This document shows positions 44,344-52,392 of a stretch of DNA of 64,000 nt, one piece after another. The notes beneath the pieces are model-generated. The model searched no databases. It was given only the letters and a program-made list of their open reading frames with translations, and had not been told where the DNA came from. The number at the start of each line of letters is the position of its first letter. The first letter of the stretch is position 1. Location: NCBI RefSeq assembly GCF_030718995.1, contig NZ_CP132204.1:1054001-1118000 (forward strand). The letters run 5' to 3'. Made by a program: the position numbers and the translations under genes. Source of the DNA: Arthrobacter oryzae (GTDB lineage Bacteria > Actinomycetota > Actinomycetes > Actinomycetales > Micrococcaceae).

Positions 44344-44721
44344 GTGACAACTGAAGCAAGCCCGCCATCAGCCGAGCCTGCGCCCGCCGGCCCTGTGGTT
44401 ACCGCTATTACCGTCGATGAGTTGCTAGACAAGCTCAACTCCGGCAAGTCAGGTGGCATCAAGATTGGGGACCGGTTTGGGCTGACCGGCGAGCTGTTCA
44501 TGTCGAAGCTGTGGATGACCGGGGCGACCGGGGAGTACAACGTCTTGCTTAAGGCCCAAGGAGGATCCCAGGACCTGTCCGTGTTCGTTGACAAGTCGGA
44601 TGCGGCAGGGTGGCAGGACGGTACCAAGGTCCAGATGATTGTGGAAATGGGTGAGGCTACGATCAACGGCGAGACCACAGATGGCTGGCTAAGGGCCGTG
44701 TCCGTGAAGACGATCCCGTAG
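44344..44721 (+). CDS. Extracytoplasmic-domain half of the interrupted gene (C-terminal part)
   Basis: 125 codons if begun at GTG 44344, in the same frame as the 44038-44340 part. It opens with a Pro/Ala linker (EASPPSAEPAPAGP) that matches the linker before the stop, then a compact domain: ITVDELLDKLNSGKSGGIKI, GLTGELFMSKLW, VQMIVEMGEATINGETTDGW. It resembles an OB-like secreted domain. No ribosome binding site precedes the GTG, which argues that it was once part of the upstream gene rather than a gene of its own. Confidence 0.6.
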   Translation: MTTEASPPSAEPAPAGPVVTAITVDELLDKLNSGKSGGIKIGDRFGLTGELFMSKLWMTGATGEYNVLLKAQGGSQDLSVFVDKSDAAGWQDGTKVQMIVEMGEATINGETTDGWLRAVSVKTIP

Positions 44722-44834
44722 CCGAGGCAATAGCATCCAGACGACGACCAGCACGAATAAGCTACCTGTAAAACAATGCCATTGATGCTGATCACCAGAT
44801 TGTCAGTCCGTACCCAAGGGCCAGAGTTTGCTGA

Positions 44835-45143
44835 CTAATGGTCCGTCGGCCTGGCATTTCTGGCGATTCTGTAACCGGCCCAGAATGCAAGGACGAGCAG
44901 GCCGGTAACCGCTACGGCCAGGCCGACCTGCGTCCCCTGACTTACAAGGACAACGCCGTTCCCGGTGAAGACCTCATCGCTCAGCGGGGCGTAGGCGAAC
45001 CAGCCGATGGAGGCATTCGCGTTGCTCCATGCGACCAGACACCCCACCAGCACCGCGACGAGGCCCACCACGGGCAGGATGGCAGCAGAGATTCGGCCTG
45101 GCCTGGGCGTTTTTGGTTCGCCGGATGTGTCGTGTTCCCCCAT
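44835..45143 (-). CDS. Hypothetical small membrane protein
   Basis: About 102 residues from ATG 45143 (MGEHDTSGEP). Two membrane helices (ISAAILPVVGLVAVLVGCLV and VGLAVAVTGLLVLAFWAGY) flank an exported loop with IGWFAYAPLSDEVF. A TAGACT box seven bases before the ATG suggests a leaderless mRNA. Similar two-helix proteins are common in Micrococcaceae; no function known. Confidence 0.6.
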   Translation of the reverse strand: MGEHDTSGEPKTPRPGRISAAILPVVGLVAVLVGCLVAWSNANASIGWFAYAPLSDEVFTGNGVVLVSQGTQVGLAVAVTGLLVLAFWAGYRIARNARPTDH

Positions 45144-45203
45144 ACGGAGAAGTCTAACGGGGCGTCCGGTGACCCGGCCGCGGGCGCCAGCAGGCATGCT
45201 GAC

Positions 45204-45242
45204 CGGACGACGGCGGGACCTCCCGCCGTCGTCCGCTTGCGT
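45204..45242. repeat. Dispersed hairpin repeat, copy 7
   Basis: Arms CGGACGACGGCGGGA / TCCCGCCGTCGTCCG with loop CC and a plus-strand tail CTTGCGTTT. It lies between two minus-strand genes, downstream of the marR gene, so the T-rich tail is on the strand opposite to the genes. Confidence 0.75.
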
Positions 45243-45264
45243 TTAATGGTTCGCACGCCGCGAT

Positions 45265-45873
45265 TCAGAGGTCCGGCTCGTTTTCGAACGGCTGCAGCTC
45301 CCGGGCTTTTTCGAGCATGCGCCGCAGTAAGCGATTGAGCTGCTCGACCTCGCTGCTGGAGAGATCGGCCAGGATGATCTCTTGTCCACGCATTGAGATG
45401 GGCAACATGGCGTCGTGCATCTCCGCGCCCGCCTGAGTCAGATACATAGGCCGTGAGCCGCGCGGGCCATCGATCAGCAGCAACAGGTGACGTTCAAGCA
45501 AGGTATTGACGCTCTTAGAAACGACGGCCTTGTTAAGTCCGAGAAATTCAGTAACCTCTGTTGCTGATGAGCCGGGGCGACTTGCCAGGGCCGAGATGAC
45601 TCGCCAATCATTCGTACCCAGCTGGAACTGTCGCCGGAGTTCATGCGACTCGCGCCAAACGAGAGCGTTGGACAGCAACGCCAGAAGTCGTGGCGTGAAG
45701 TTCTCCGGATCTATGGATCCGGCTAGCGGATCCCTGACAGCCCCAGGTGGAGTGAGCGGACTCGGCCGGTCATGGTTGTCGATGATTCCCCTCTTTCTGA
45801 TCGCGGAGTTTAGGTCGCGCTGATTTGTATGCGAAGGAGTCTCTATTGTCACCCGGCTTGGCCCGTTGCCCAC
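45265..45873 (-). CDS. MarR family transcriptional regulator
   Basis: Up to 202 residues from GTG 45873. The winged helix is recognised by FQLGTNDWRVISALASRPGS, TEVTEFLGLNKAVVSKSVNT and the wing DGPRGSRPMYLT. The first 50 residues are poorly structured, so the true start may be further in. It is divergent from the secreted hydrolase, with two similar 14-base sites between them. Confidence 0.82.
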   Translation of the reverse strand: MGNGPSRVTIETPSHTNQRDLNSAIRKRGIIDNHDRPSPLTPPGAVRDPLAGSIDPENFTPRLLALLSNALVWRESHELRRQFQLGTNDWRVISALASRPGSSATEVTEFLGLNKAVVSKSVNTLLERHLLLLIDGPRGSRPMYLTQAGAEMHDAMLPISMRGQEIILADLSSSEVEQLNRLLRRMLEKARELQPFENEPDL

Positions 45874-45886
45874 ACGCTACAGCGGA

Positions 45887-45916
45887 GTTTATGGGCAAAC
45901 TTGTTTACACATAAAC
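45887..45916. promoter_or_regulatory. Candidate paired MarR operators
   Basis: GTTTATGGGCAAAC (45887-45900) and GTTTACACATAAAC (45903-45916) are related 14-base imperfect palindromes offset by 16 bases; an outer GTTTATG/CATAAAC repeat spans both. They lie in the divergent gap of the marR and hydrolase genes. Binding by the MarR protein is inferred from position. Confidence 0.5.
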
Positions 45917-46021
45917 AGCGTGGTGTTAGTCTCGTCACCTCGAGGCCGTGAGACTCCACTGCCACGGATACTCGAATCTTCCACCGGTCTTCCAATGCGC
46001 ATCCGAACAAAGGAGTTCCCA

Positions 46022-47281
46022 TTGATTACCCCTATGTCCCGCCGCACGTTTCTGGCCGCTGGCACCGCCGTCGCCGTCGCCAGCCTTGCTCCCACCGCTG
46101 CCTTCGCCGCTGGTGAGGGTAACAACCCGCCCGCCGGCTCGGTACCCTTCACCCTTCACGCGGAGGTGCTCGACAGCGGAGAACAGGTCACGTCGGTGAC
46201 CCTCGACGCCTCCCGACAGGGCGGCCTGAAGGAGGGCGATTTACCCACCTCCGCATTCATCGTCCACGCTCGCGGCACGAACCCGCTAACTGGAACCGTG
46301 GCGTACGATATGGACCGGACCGTGACCGCGGCGCGGGCCGACAACCGTGGCCGGATTGTCCTCGAACTCGAGCACGGTGAGGGTGTCCCAGGCGGCGCCA
46401 CCCTGGGTTACATCGTGAGCGCCGGCCGCAACGTCATGCTTGACCTCGAATACACCATCACGCAGGTCGAGCCGCTCCCCCAGCACGGGAAGGCCGCGCC
46501 TCAGATCAAGTCCTTCACCCAGGGCGCTCTCATCGACCCCGAAGTGGATGCTTTCTCCCACCACGTGGCGGCCTCCGGCCTCAACTATCGCCTGTTCACT
46601 CCCCCGGAGCGGGGCCGCTCCCAGAAGCGTCCACTCATTGTGTGGTTGCACGGCGGCGGCGAAGGCGGCCTACTGACCGGCGGAAACAACTACTATGACA
46701 ACGAAACTCCTCTCCGCGCCAACCGCGGGGCCCTCGGATTCACTACGGACGAGGCGCAGGGTCTCTTCGGCGGCGCCTACGTGGTTGCCCCGCAGTGCCC
46801 CTCTATGTGGTTGGCGGATGGCCCCGCCTTCGCACCTCTTATCTCAGCGGTGATCGAGGAAGTTTGCGCTGCCCATAGCGTGGACCGCGATCGCATCCAC
46901 GTGGTGGGTTGCAGCAACGGCGGCTACATGACCCTCAAGATGATCGTCGAGAACCCGGAGGCTTTCGCCTCCGCGGTCCCAATCTGCCCCGTCGTCGTTC
47001 CGTTTAACTCCACCGGCCCGATGGTGCCCGACGCGCAGCTTGCCGCGATCGATACCCCTACGTGGCTGATCACCTCCGCCGACGACACAACCGTCGACCC
47101 GCAGGCCAACACGGTGCATGCCCATGAACTGATCCCGGAATCGATCATGAGCCTGTACCAGAACGTCACTTGGGACGGGTACAAGTTCCCCGGGCACTGG
47201 TCGTGGATCTACGCCGCTCGCAACGACCCATCACACCAAGGTGCCAGCCTGTGGAAGTGGATGGCTGAGCAGCAGCGCTGA
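46022..47281 (+). CDS. Tat-exported alpha/beta-hydrolase, predicted peptidase/esterase (COG4099-like)
   Basis: 419 residues if begun at TTG 46022, which has AAAGGAG six bases upstream; ATG 45995 is an in-frame alternative. The Tat signal is MSRRTFLAAGTAVAVASL, ending near AAFAAG. An N-terminal Ig-like beta domain (to about residue 170) precedes the hydrolase: IVWLHGGGEGG, nucleophile elbow VGCSNGGYM, acid in SADDTTV and base in FPGHWSW. It probably cleaves an ester or peptide outside the cell and is likely controlled by the divergent MarR. Confidence 0.82.
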   Translation: MITPMSRRTFLAAGTAVAVASLAPTAAFAAGEGNNPPAGSVPFTLHAEVLDSGEQVTSVTLDASRQGGLKEGDLPTSAFIVHARGTNPLTGTVAYDMDRTVTAARADNRGRIVLELEHGEGVPGGATLGYIVSAGRNVMLDLEYTITQVEPLPQHGKAAPQIKSFTQGALIDPEVDAFSHHVAASGLNYRLFTPPERGRSQKRPLIVWLHGGGEGGLLTGGNNYYDNETPLRANRGALGFTTDEAQGLFGGAYVVAPQCPSMWLADGPAFAPLISAVIEEVCAAHSVDRDRIHVVGCSNGGYMTLKMIVENPEAFASAVPICPVVVPFNSTGPMVPDAQLAAIDTPTWLITSADDTTVDPQANTVHAHELIPESIMSLYQNVTWDGYKFPGHWSWIYAARNDPSHQGASLWKWMAEQQR

Positions 47282-47316
47282 GAACCCTTCTCCGAAAACG
47301 CAGGGCAGGAAGGAAA

Positions 47317-47360
47317 GCGGACGACGGCGGGATTTCCCGCCATCGTCCGCCCTTGCGTTT
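47317..47360 (+). terminator. Dispersed hairpin repeat, copy 8 (terminator-like)
   Basis: Arms GCGGACGACGGCGGG / CCCGCCATCGTCCGC with one mismatch and a 4-base loop, followed by CCTTGCGTTT. It follows the hydrolase gene by 35 bases. Confidence 0.75.
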
Positions 47361-47619
47361 GGGTGAGGTGCTTTTACAGCGCCGTTCAGTTCACATCTCG
47401 ACTGATACCGAGGGGTTATCTTGGGCATTTTTGGGGAGTTGAGCGTTTCTCCGCTGACGTTGCAGGGGTTCCGGGTCTAATCACGGTGAATGATTTTGTG
47501 CGGTTCGTAAGGAACGTATCGACCGTTAGGGCCAACTCTGGGTGACTTCAACCTGACGTTTGGCCCGACGGGTGACGTGTGGACCAGTCACAGTGGTGAC
47601 CTCATTGGAAGGATCGTGC

Positions 47620-47847
47620 GTGGTGGATGAAGCCAGGACAGAGCAGGCGGTGATGGCAGTTGTCGTTAGGTACGACGAATTCCCCGACACCACCCCAGAC
47701 GAGCGCGTTGCTTTGATGAGTTGGCATCTAGACGCGGAAGCAGCAGACCGAGAAGCAGCGCGACTCAATGCCGTCCGAGCTTGGGAAGGTGTGGTCTATT
47801 TCGTGAAATTGGTGCGGGATCCAAAGGGAAGGGATTTGCCCGGTTGA
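47620..47847 (+). CDS. Hypothetical small protein (75 aa)
   Basis: 75 codons from GTG 47620, with GGAAGGA six bases upstream. The product is acidic and helical (VRYDEFPDTTPDERVALM, WHLDAEAADREAARLNAVRA) and ends in VYFVKLVRDPKGRDLPG. No family recognised. The 260 bases before it (47361-47619) hold no convincing gene. Confidence 0.5.
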   Translation: MVDEARTEQAVMAVVVRYDEFPDTTPDERVALMSWHLDAEAADREAARLNAVRAWEGVVYFVKLVRDPKGRDLPG

Positions 47848-48006
47848 TGGCGCTCTTTCGGCTCCGGGATGGCGCACGTGGCAACCTCACAGTCTGGAGT
47901 ACGCCACCACTGGAGTCATCCTCACACGCACGAGAAATTGTTAGTTACGGAGGCGGGGAGCGCCACAATGAACGATCCTCACAGCCCAAACCGTGCCAAG
48001 ATAACG

Positions 48007-48219
48007 GGGTCGAATGGACAGGGATTCAATCATCGCTTCCTCAGCGGCATCAACGGCCAGCCGGACCGCGGCCGCAACCGAAGATGGACGCAAGTACGTC
48101 TCCGGCCGGTACTCCGCTCCCTCAAAGGCGGCGATGCTACGGGCCATGGCAGTGTCAACGTAGCCGAGGCGGATGGACGTGACTCGAACACCGTTGACCC
48201 GTTCCTCCTCCCGCACCCG
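48007..48219 (-). pseudogene. Short-chain dehydrogenase remnant (C-terminal fragment)
   Basis: About 70 residues match the end of an SDR: REEERVNGVRVTSIRLGYVD, then YRPETYLRPSSVAAAVRLAV. The Rossmann glycine motif, catalytic Ser and YxxxK region are absent, and no start site fits. It is a gene relic. Confidence 0.65.
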
Positions 48220-48276
48220 CGTCATCACCGCGGCGGGGGTTTCGAGCGCTGACAGGCTTCCCCTACCCATTGATGA

Positions 48277-48314
48277 GCCGACGACGGCGGGGTTTCCCGC
48301 CGTCGTCGGCTTTT
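48277..48314. repeat. Dispersed hairpin repeat, copy 9
   Basis: Arms GCCGACGACGGCGGG / CCCGCCGTCGTCGGC with loop GTTT and tail TTTTGGG. One base pair in the stem differs from copy 1 by a compensated change. It lies between the SDR relic and the exonuclease gene. Confidence 0.75.
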
Positions 48315-48375
48315 GGGTGTCCGCTCCGAAATTGCCGGGAGGCGGGGCAGCATTCGGAAGTAAGCCTGACGACAG

Positions 48376-49491
48376 TTACTTCAGGCCAAGAACCCGCTTT
48401 AGAACCACCAGCCACCTAGGTTCCTCAGGAAGTTTCTCCACGCCGTTCGTTGCAGAGGCAGTCCTCGATGCGGTCGTCATTGCCGCTGCCATCGGCTTGG
48501 TGCTAGGAAGGTCAGACGAATCGACAAACGCCGTGGCTCCCGTGCCCGTTAGAAGCTGCATGAACTCCCGTTCCCCCAGCACTGTGATGTGTTGACCACC
48601 AGCAATGTAGTCGAGGGCCTTGCGCTCCTTGTTGGATGCGCCCAGGTCTCCGACTGATGCCGAATGCCCAGCGTCGGACCGCCCGATGACGACGTAGCTT
48701 GTCTTTTTCGTGACGCCCTGACGGTTGGTAGCCCCATAGTCCGCGACCGCGGCCATGGCCTCAAGCCTTGAGAAACTCTGTAGATCGCCGGTGAAACAGA
48801 ACGTGTGACCAAAAAAGGGATGCTGTGAGTCGGCAGAGGAATTAGGTTGCGGCAGATCAGCCAGGCGAAGGCTCCGCTCGGTCGTGTAGTTGATTTGCCC
48901 GCCGGCCGGCGTCCGCGCCTTGCTCGAATCCAGCCGCTTGGTCTTCTTGGCGCCAAGCGGGGTGGTCCACATTTCAGCAACGGACTGCAGTTGTCCCATG
49001 CGCGCAATGGCAAGCACAACGCTGGCACAGGCGATCGCGTCTGCACCGGCCTCGTGGTGTTCAAAGGGCGGAAGATTCAAATGATCAGTGACGTCGTTCA
49101 ACCTGTGGCGTGGGAGGTCCAAATGCCCCTGGGCGAGTTCCAGTGCGCAATAGAACTCGTGCTGTGGCAGGTCAATTCCAGTCGCATCCGTAGCGGCTCT
49201 CATGACGCTCGCATCGAACTTGGCGTTGTACGCCACGAACCGCCCGCCATCGGCGAATCGGAAGATGCTTGCGAGTGACGTTTCCCAATCGCGGGCGGTC
49301 ACAACATCCTGTGCGCGGATGCCGTGAATGCTGACATTCCGAGGCTCAAAGTGATCGATGCCGCTGGGTGGCTTGATCAACCATGACGCTCGTTCGACTA
49401 TCTCTCCATTTACAACCCTGGCCAGACCTACCGCACAGACCGAACCACGCTGACTGTTTGCCGTCTCGAAGTCGATGGCTATGAAGCTCAT
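48376..49491 (-). CDS. DEDDh exonuclease with BRCT domain
   Basis: 371 residues from ATG 49491. The exonuclease domain (1-180) has FIAIDFETANSQRG with Asp7 and Glu9, FVAYNAKFDASVM and HHEAGADAIACASVV for the last His and Asp. A linker leads to a BRCT domain (about 225-310: HTFCFTGDLQSFSRLEAMAA, KKTSYVVIG). The DnaQ-like plus BRCT layout is known from DNA polymerase III epsilon-like proteins. It probably trims DNA ends in repair or against foreign DNA; the island context does not decide which. Confidence 0.8.
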   Translation of the reverse strand: MSFIAIDFETANSQRGSVCAVGLARVVNGEIVERASWLIKPPSGIDHFEPRNVSIHGIRAQDVVTARDWETSLASIFRFADGGRFVAYNAKFDASVMRAATDATGIDLPQHEFYCALELAQGHLDLPRHRLNDVTDHLNLPPFEHHEAGADAIACASVVLAIARMGQLQSVAEMWTTPLGAKKTKRLDSSKARTPAGGQINYTTERSLRLADLPQPNSSADSQHPFFGHTFCFTGDLQSFSRLEAMAAVADYGATNRQGVTKKTSYVVIGRSDAGHSASVGDLGASNKERKALDYIAGGQHITVLGEREFMQLLTGTGATAFVDSSDLPSTKPMAAAMTTASRTASATNGVEKLPEEPRWLVVLKRVLGLK

Positions 49492-49550
49492 TTCACGCAC
49501 TGATTTCCCCTAATTTGATTTCAAGATTCTTTGACGCGCAGTGCCATCCC

Positions 49551-51071
49551 CTAGATGGCGCCGGCGAGCTGTGCCGTCTGGCGCAGGTCCCTGGATGCTG
49601 CGAACTCTTCGGCTGGCGCGTTCTCCTGATATTCGACGAGCTCCACGTGATGTTCCACTAATGCGTGCTTTACCGCTGCCGGGGTGGCGTAGAAGTATTC
49701 ACGGCGTAGGTTCACCAGGTTCACGCGCTGGGCGGCAAAGTGCTGGTGAAGCATGGTTTCAATACCTACGGCGTCCTTGGAGAAGAACAGTGCGTGCACA
49801 TCGAAGAGGAATGGCACAGATGCGTCACCGAGTTCCCGCACGCGGTCCATGGGGTTGAGCCGACGCGTCATGCCGATCTTGACGACCCCATCGCCAAATG
49901 CCCCGAGGTTGGAGATGACGTACACGTAGCCGGCCCGGGTATTGAGCGCGTTGTCTTCGGCGTCCGCGAGCTTCGCCTCAGCCTCGTCCAGCTGTTCCTG
50001 AACTCGTTGTACGCCTTCAAGGTCTCCGGCCGCCTGGAGCTGGATAAGCACGTTGGCGTAGTGATCCACTTCCTTCTTCTGTTTGGCCTTCAGCGCTTCC
50101 CATTCGCGCTGGGCCTTGACTGCCTCGCGGGCTTCGGCGCGAGCCTCGGCCTCTAGCTGCTTCTGGATGGCAACGGCTTCTAGGTGCCGGGCAGCGAGTT
50201 CGAGCTCCTTCTCGCGCAATCCGTGGAAGGCGCTGGTGATTTGGAGTCCGATCATGGTTCCGCGTTTGGCGATCTGCTCGCGGGCCTTCTCGAGCCGGGC
50301 CGCGGCCGTGTGCAGGTTCCCGGCCTTCACTGTTTTCACACAGTTCTCGGCTTCGGCATTGTAGGCGCGCAGCAGGAGTGCGGAAAGGTCACGGACGAAC
50401 TTGGAACCTTCCCTCGTGGAACCATTGAACGTGAACCCGGAGACGGTGGTGACCGCGGTCTTCTCACGCAGCCTGTCCTTGATTCTGGCGCGAACTGCGG
50501 CCAGTTCGTCGGCGAGCTTTACCGACGTCTCGGCAGGATGCTCGTAGTCGTAGAACCCGATGTTGTGGCGGTCGGCGACCTGCCGGACGTCAAGGACTTC
50601 ACCTCGGACCGCGGCCAGTTCGGCGTTGGCCGCCGCCAACTCCCGTTCAGCGGATTCAATTTGGCGTGCCAGATTGGCATCATGGCGTTCCTTGGACAAA
50701 GTGTCCAGGGCACCGAGCCTCTGCAGGTCGGCGAGCATCTGGGCATTCGCCAGGTAGACCTCATCCGCGTACTGCTTCAGGCCCTTGGCCGGCACAGGCG
50801 GGGCGCCCAAACTGGTCCGATAGGTGTTCTCGGCACTCACGCCGAACCCTTCAGCAGGGGCGCCGAAGGATTTCTTGTACTGCTTCAGTACGTCCAGCAA
50901 GACCCACAGCACGCCTCCGGCGAGGAGGAGGCTAGCGGGGAATGCTTCGGACGGAAGGAAGGCAATTAGCACCAAACAGGTGCACGCCAATGCGATGTGC
51001 CTAGCAAAGCCCGCAGGCTTCTTCTTCGATTTCTCCGGTTCCGGCGCCGGGCCGGACGACAAGTCAGACAT
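49551..51071 (-). CDS. DUF4041 / GIY-YIG (T5orf172-type) nuclease protein with N-terminal membrane helices
   Basis: 506 residues from ATG 51071. Two hydrophobic helices near residues 25-60 (IALACTCLVLIAFLPSEAF, ASLLLAGGVLWVLLDVL) are followed by long coiled-coil stretches, a DUF4041-like region (GFYDYEHPAETSVKLADELA) and a second coiled coil. The C-terminus is a GIY-YIG fold: GYVYVISNLGAFGDGVVKIG, MTRRLNPMDRVRELGD and the Glu in GIETMLHQHF. Such proteins occur in phages and defence-rich regions. Membrane anchoring of the nuclease is unusual. Confidence 0.75.
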   Translation of the reverse strand: MSDLSSGPAPEPEKSKKKPAGFARHIALACTCLVLIAFLPSEAFPASLLLAGGVLWVLLDVLKQYKKSFGAPAEGFGVSAENTYRTSLGAPPVPAKGLKQYADEVYLANAQMLADLQRLGALDTLSKERHDANLARQIESAERELAAANAELAAVRGEVLDVRQVADRHNIGFYDYEHPAETSVKLADELAAVRARIKDRLREKTAVTTVSGFTFNGSTREGSKFVRDLSALLLRAYNAEAENCVKTVKAGNLHTAAARLEKAREQIAKRGTMIGLQITSAFHGLREKELELAARHLEAVAIQKQLEAEARAEAREAVKAQREWEALKAKQKKEVDHYANVLIQLQAAGDLEGVQRVQEQLDEAEAKLADAEDNALNTRAGYVYVISNLGAFGDGVVKIGMTRRLNPMDRVRELGDASVPFLFDVHALFFSKDAVGIETMLHQHFAAQRVNLVNLRREYFYATPAAVKHALVEHHVELVEYQENAPAEEFAASRDLRQTAQLAGAI

Positions 51072-51190
51072 GGTTCCCCCAATAGTCGAGCGATGATTCT
51101 CGAACCGTAACAGCACCGACCGACAGGAAGTCCTACGTGACGGAACACTGACTCCAGCCGGATCAACACAGAGGGGCCGTTCACGCGCAG

Positions 51191-51228
51191 CGGACGACGG
51201 CGGGAGTTCCCGCCGTCGTCCGTTTGCG
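51191..51228. repeat. Dispersed hairpin repeat, copy 10
   Basis: Arms CGGACGACGGCGGGA / TCCCGCCGTCGTCCG with loop GT and plus-strand tail TTTGCG. It lies between the SDR pseudogene end and the DUF4041 gene start. Confidence 0.75.
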
Positions 51229-51243
51229 TCTGGTGCCGCTCCC

Positions 51244-51822
51244 CTACAGTGCCGACCAGCCGCCGTCGGACGCCTGGATGGCGCCGTTGACGTTGATGCC
51301 GTCGTCGCTGAGCAGGACGGTGGTGGAGGCGGCGAGCTGCGCAGGGCTGGCTGGTGTGGGCACCTGGCCTGCATCAGCGGGCCGAGGCGTTCGGCCGCAA
51401 GCCGGGATCCCCAGTCGGCCACGACGATGTTTGTGATGGTGGGGCCGGGGGCCACGGCGTTGAAGCGCGGGCCCCTGGGCCCGTACATCACAGCAGTGTT
51501 CTTGGTCAGGCCGACGACGGTGCTTGGACGCCGTGTAAGCGGCACTACGGCGCGGGTGAAGGCGCATGGGGGCCGTGACGTTGATCCGGAAGACGCGGTC
51601 CCAGGTCTCATAGTCCACGTCGTCGATCGGCGCGAACTTGTCCATGATGCCGGCAACGTTGGCCAGGGCATCCACCCTTCCGCCGGCAGCGGTGACCACA
51701 GCGGCAACGGTGTCCTCGGTGGAGATGTCGCCGGCCACCGGGACCTGGTCCAGTCCGGGGTTCTCTTCGACCAGCGCGTCGAGGCGTTCCTCGCTGATGT
51801 CCGCGGTAATGACGCGGGCGCC
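51244..51822 (-). pseudogene. Decayed short-chain dehydrogenase gene
   Basis: SDR homology is spread over two frames. RVITADIS...NVAGIMDKFAPIDDVDYETW and the end LLSDDGINVNGAIQASDGGW lie in one frame; VGLTKNTAVMYGPRG and NAVAPGPTITNIVVADWGSR lie in another. The part between VVPL and AYTASKH, which should hold the catalytic serine, is missing. The N-terminal cofactor motif is also gone: homology stops abruptly at about 51822, where the TetR relic begins on the other strand. Confidence 0.75.
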
Positions 51823-52253
51823 TCCGCCGTGGTCGCGATGGCGCTGCGGCTGTTCGCCGAACGCGGCTACGAGCAGACCTTCATGGAGGATATCGCACGC
51901 GAGGCAGGAAATGGGGCGCAAGAGCCTGTATCACTACTTCTCCAGCAAGGCGGAGCTCATCTGGGGCGGATGGAGCCGTGGTCGAGGCTTCCGGCAAGGT
52001 TTTGGATTCCGCCCGCTTTGAGGGAGCATCCGACGGCGACGTCCTGGCGGGGCTGCCGGAGGCCGCTGTCGCCGGGGTTTCTGTCCTGCCCGACCTAGCG
52101 GTCACGCGAGGGCGGCTGCCGTTAATCGCCGAGCATCCCGAGCCGGCGAGCCTGAGCTACGAGTCCCTGGCACCGCAGCGCGAGCGGGCGCGGGCCTATC
52201 TGGGTTCCGCCGGGGTGGGTGAGGTTCTTGCCGGGTACATATGCGCCGCCTAG
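51823..52253 (+). pseudogene. Decayed TetR family regulator gene
   Basis: TetR homology runs through three frames: MALRLFAERGYEQTFMEDIA, then MGRKSLYHYFSSKAELIWGG, then VSVLPDLAVTRGRL and SYESLAPQRERARAYL. Two frameshifts and the absence of a start make it a relic. It probably once faced a divergent SDR gene; a deletion has fused what was left of the two. Confidence 0.7.
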
Positions 52254-52335
52254 GCATCTGGTGGACGCTCTTGGGGTGCTGCGGGCACCCTCGTAGTAGA
52301 TTGCTTTGCTCCCTGCGGTACCACAAGAACGTGCA

Positions 52336-52368
52336 AGGGCGACGGCAAGATATTCCCACCGTCGCCCT
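52336..52368. terminator. Diverged hairpin between the TetR relic and the AIPR gene
   Basis: AGGGCGACGG (52336-52345) pairs perfectly with CCGTCGCCCT (52359-52368) around a 13-base loop. It resembles a worn member of the dispersed hairpin family and follows the AIPR stop on the minus strand. The rest of 52254-52392 shows no gene. Confidence 0.5.
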
Positions 52369-52392
52369 CCAGGTTCCCAGCCGAAGTCAGAA

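Noticed and set aside
47363..47545. A 60-codon plus-strand frame after hairpin copy 8
   Set aside because: No ribosome binding site, unusual composition and no recognisable protein pattern.
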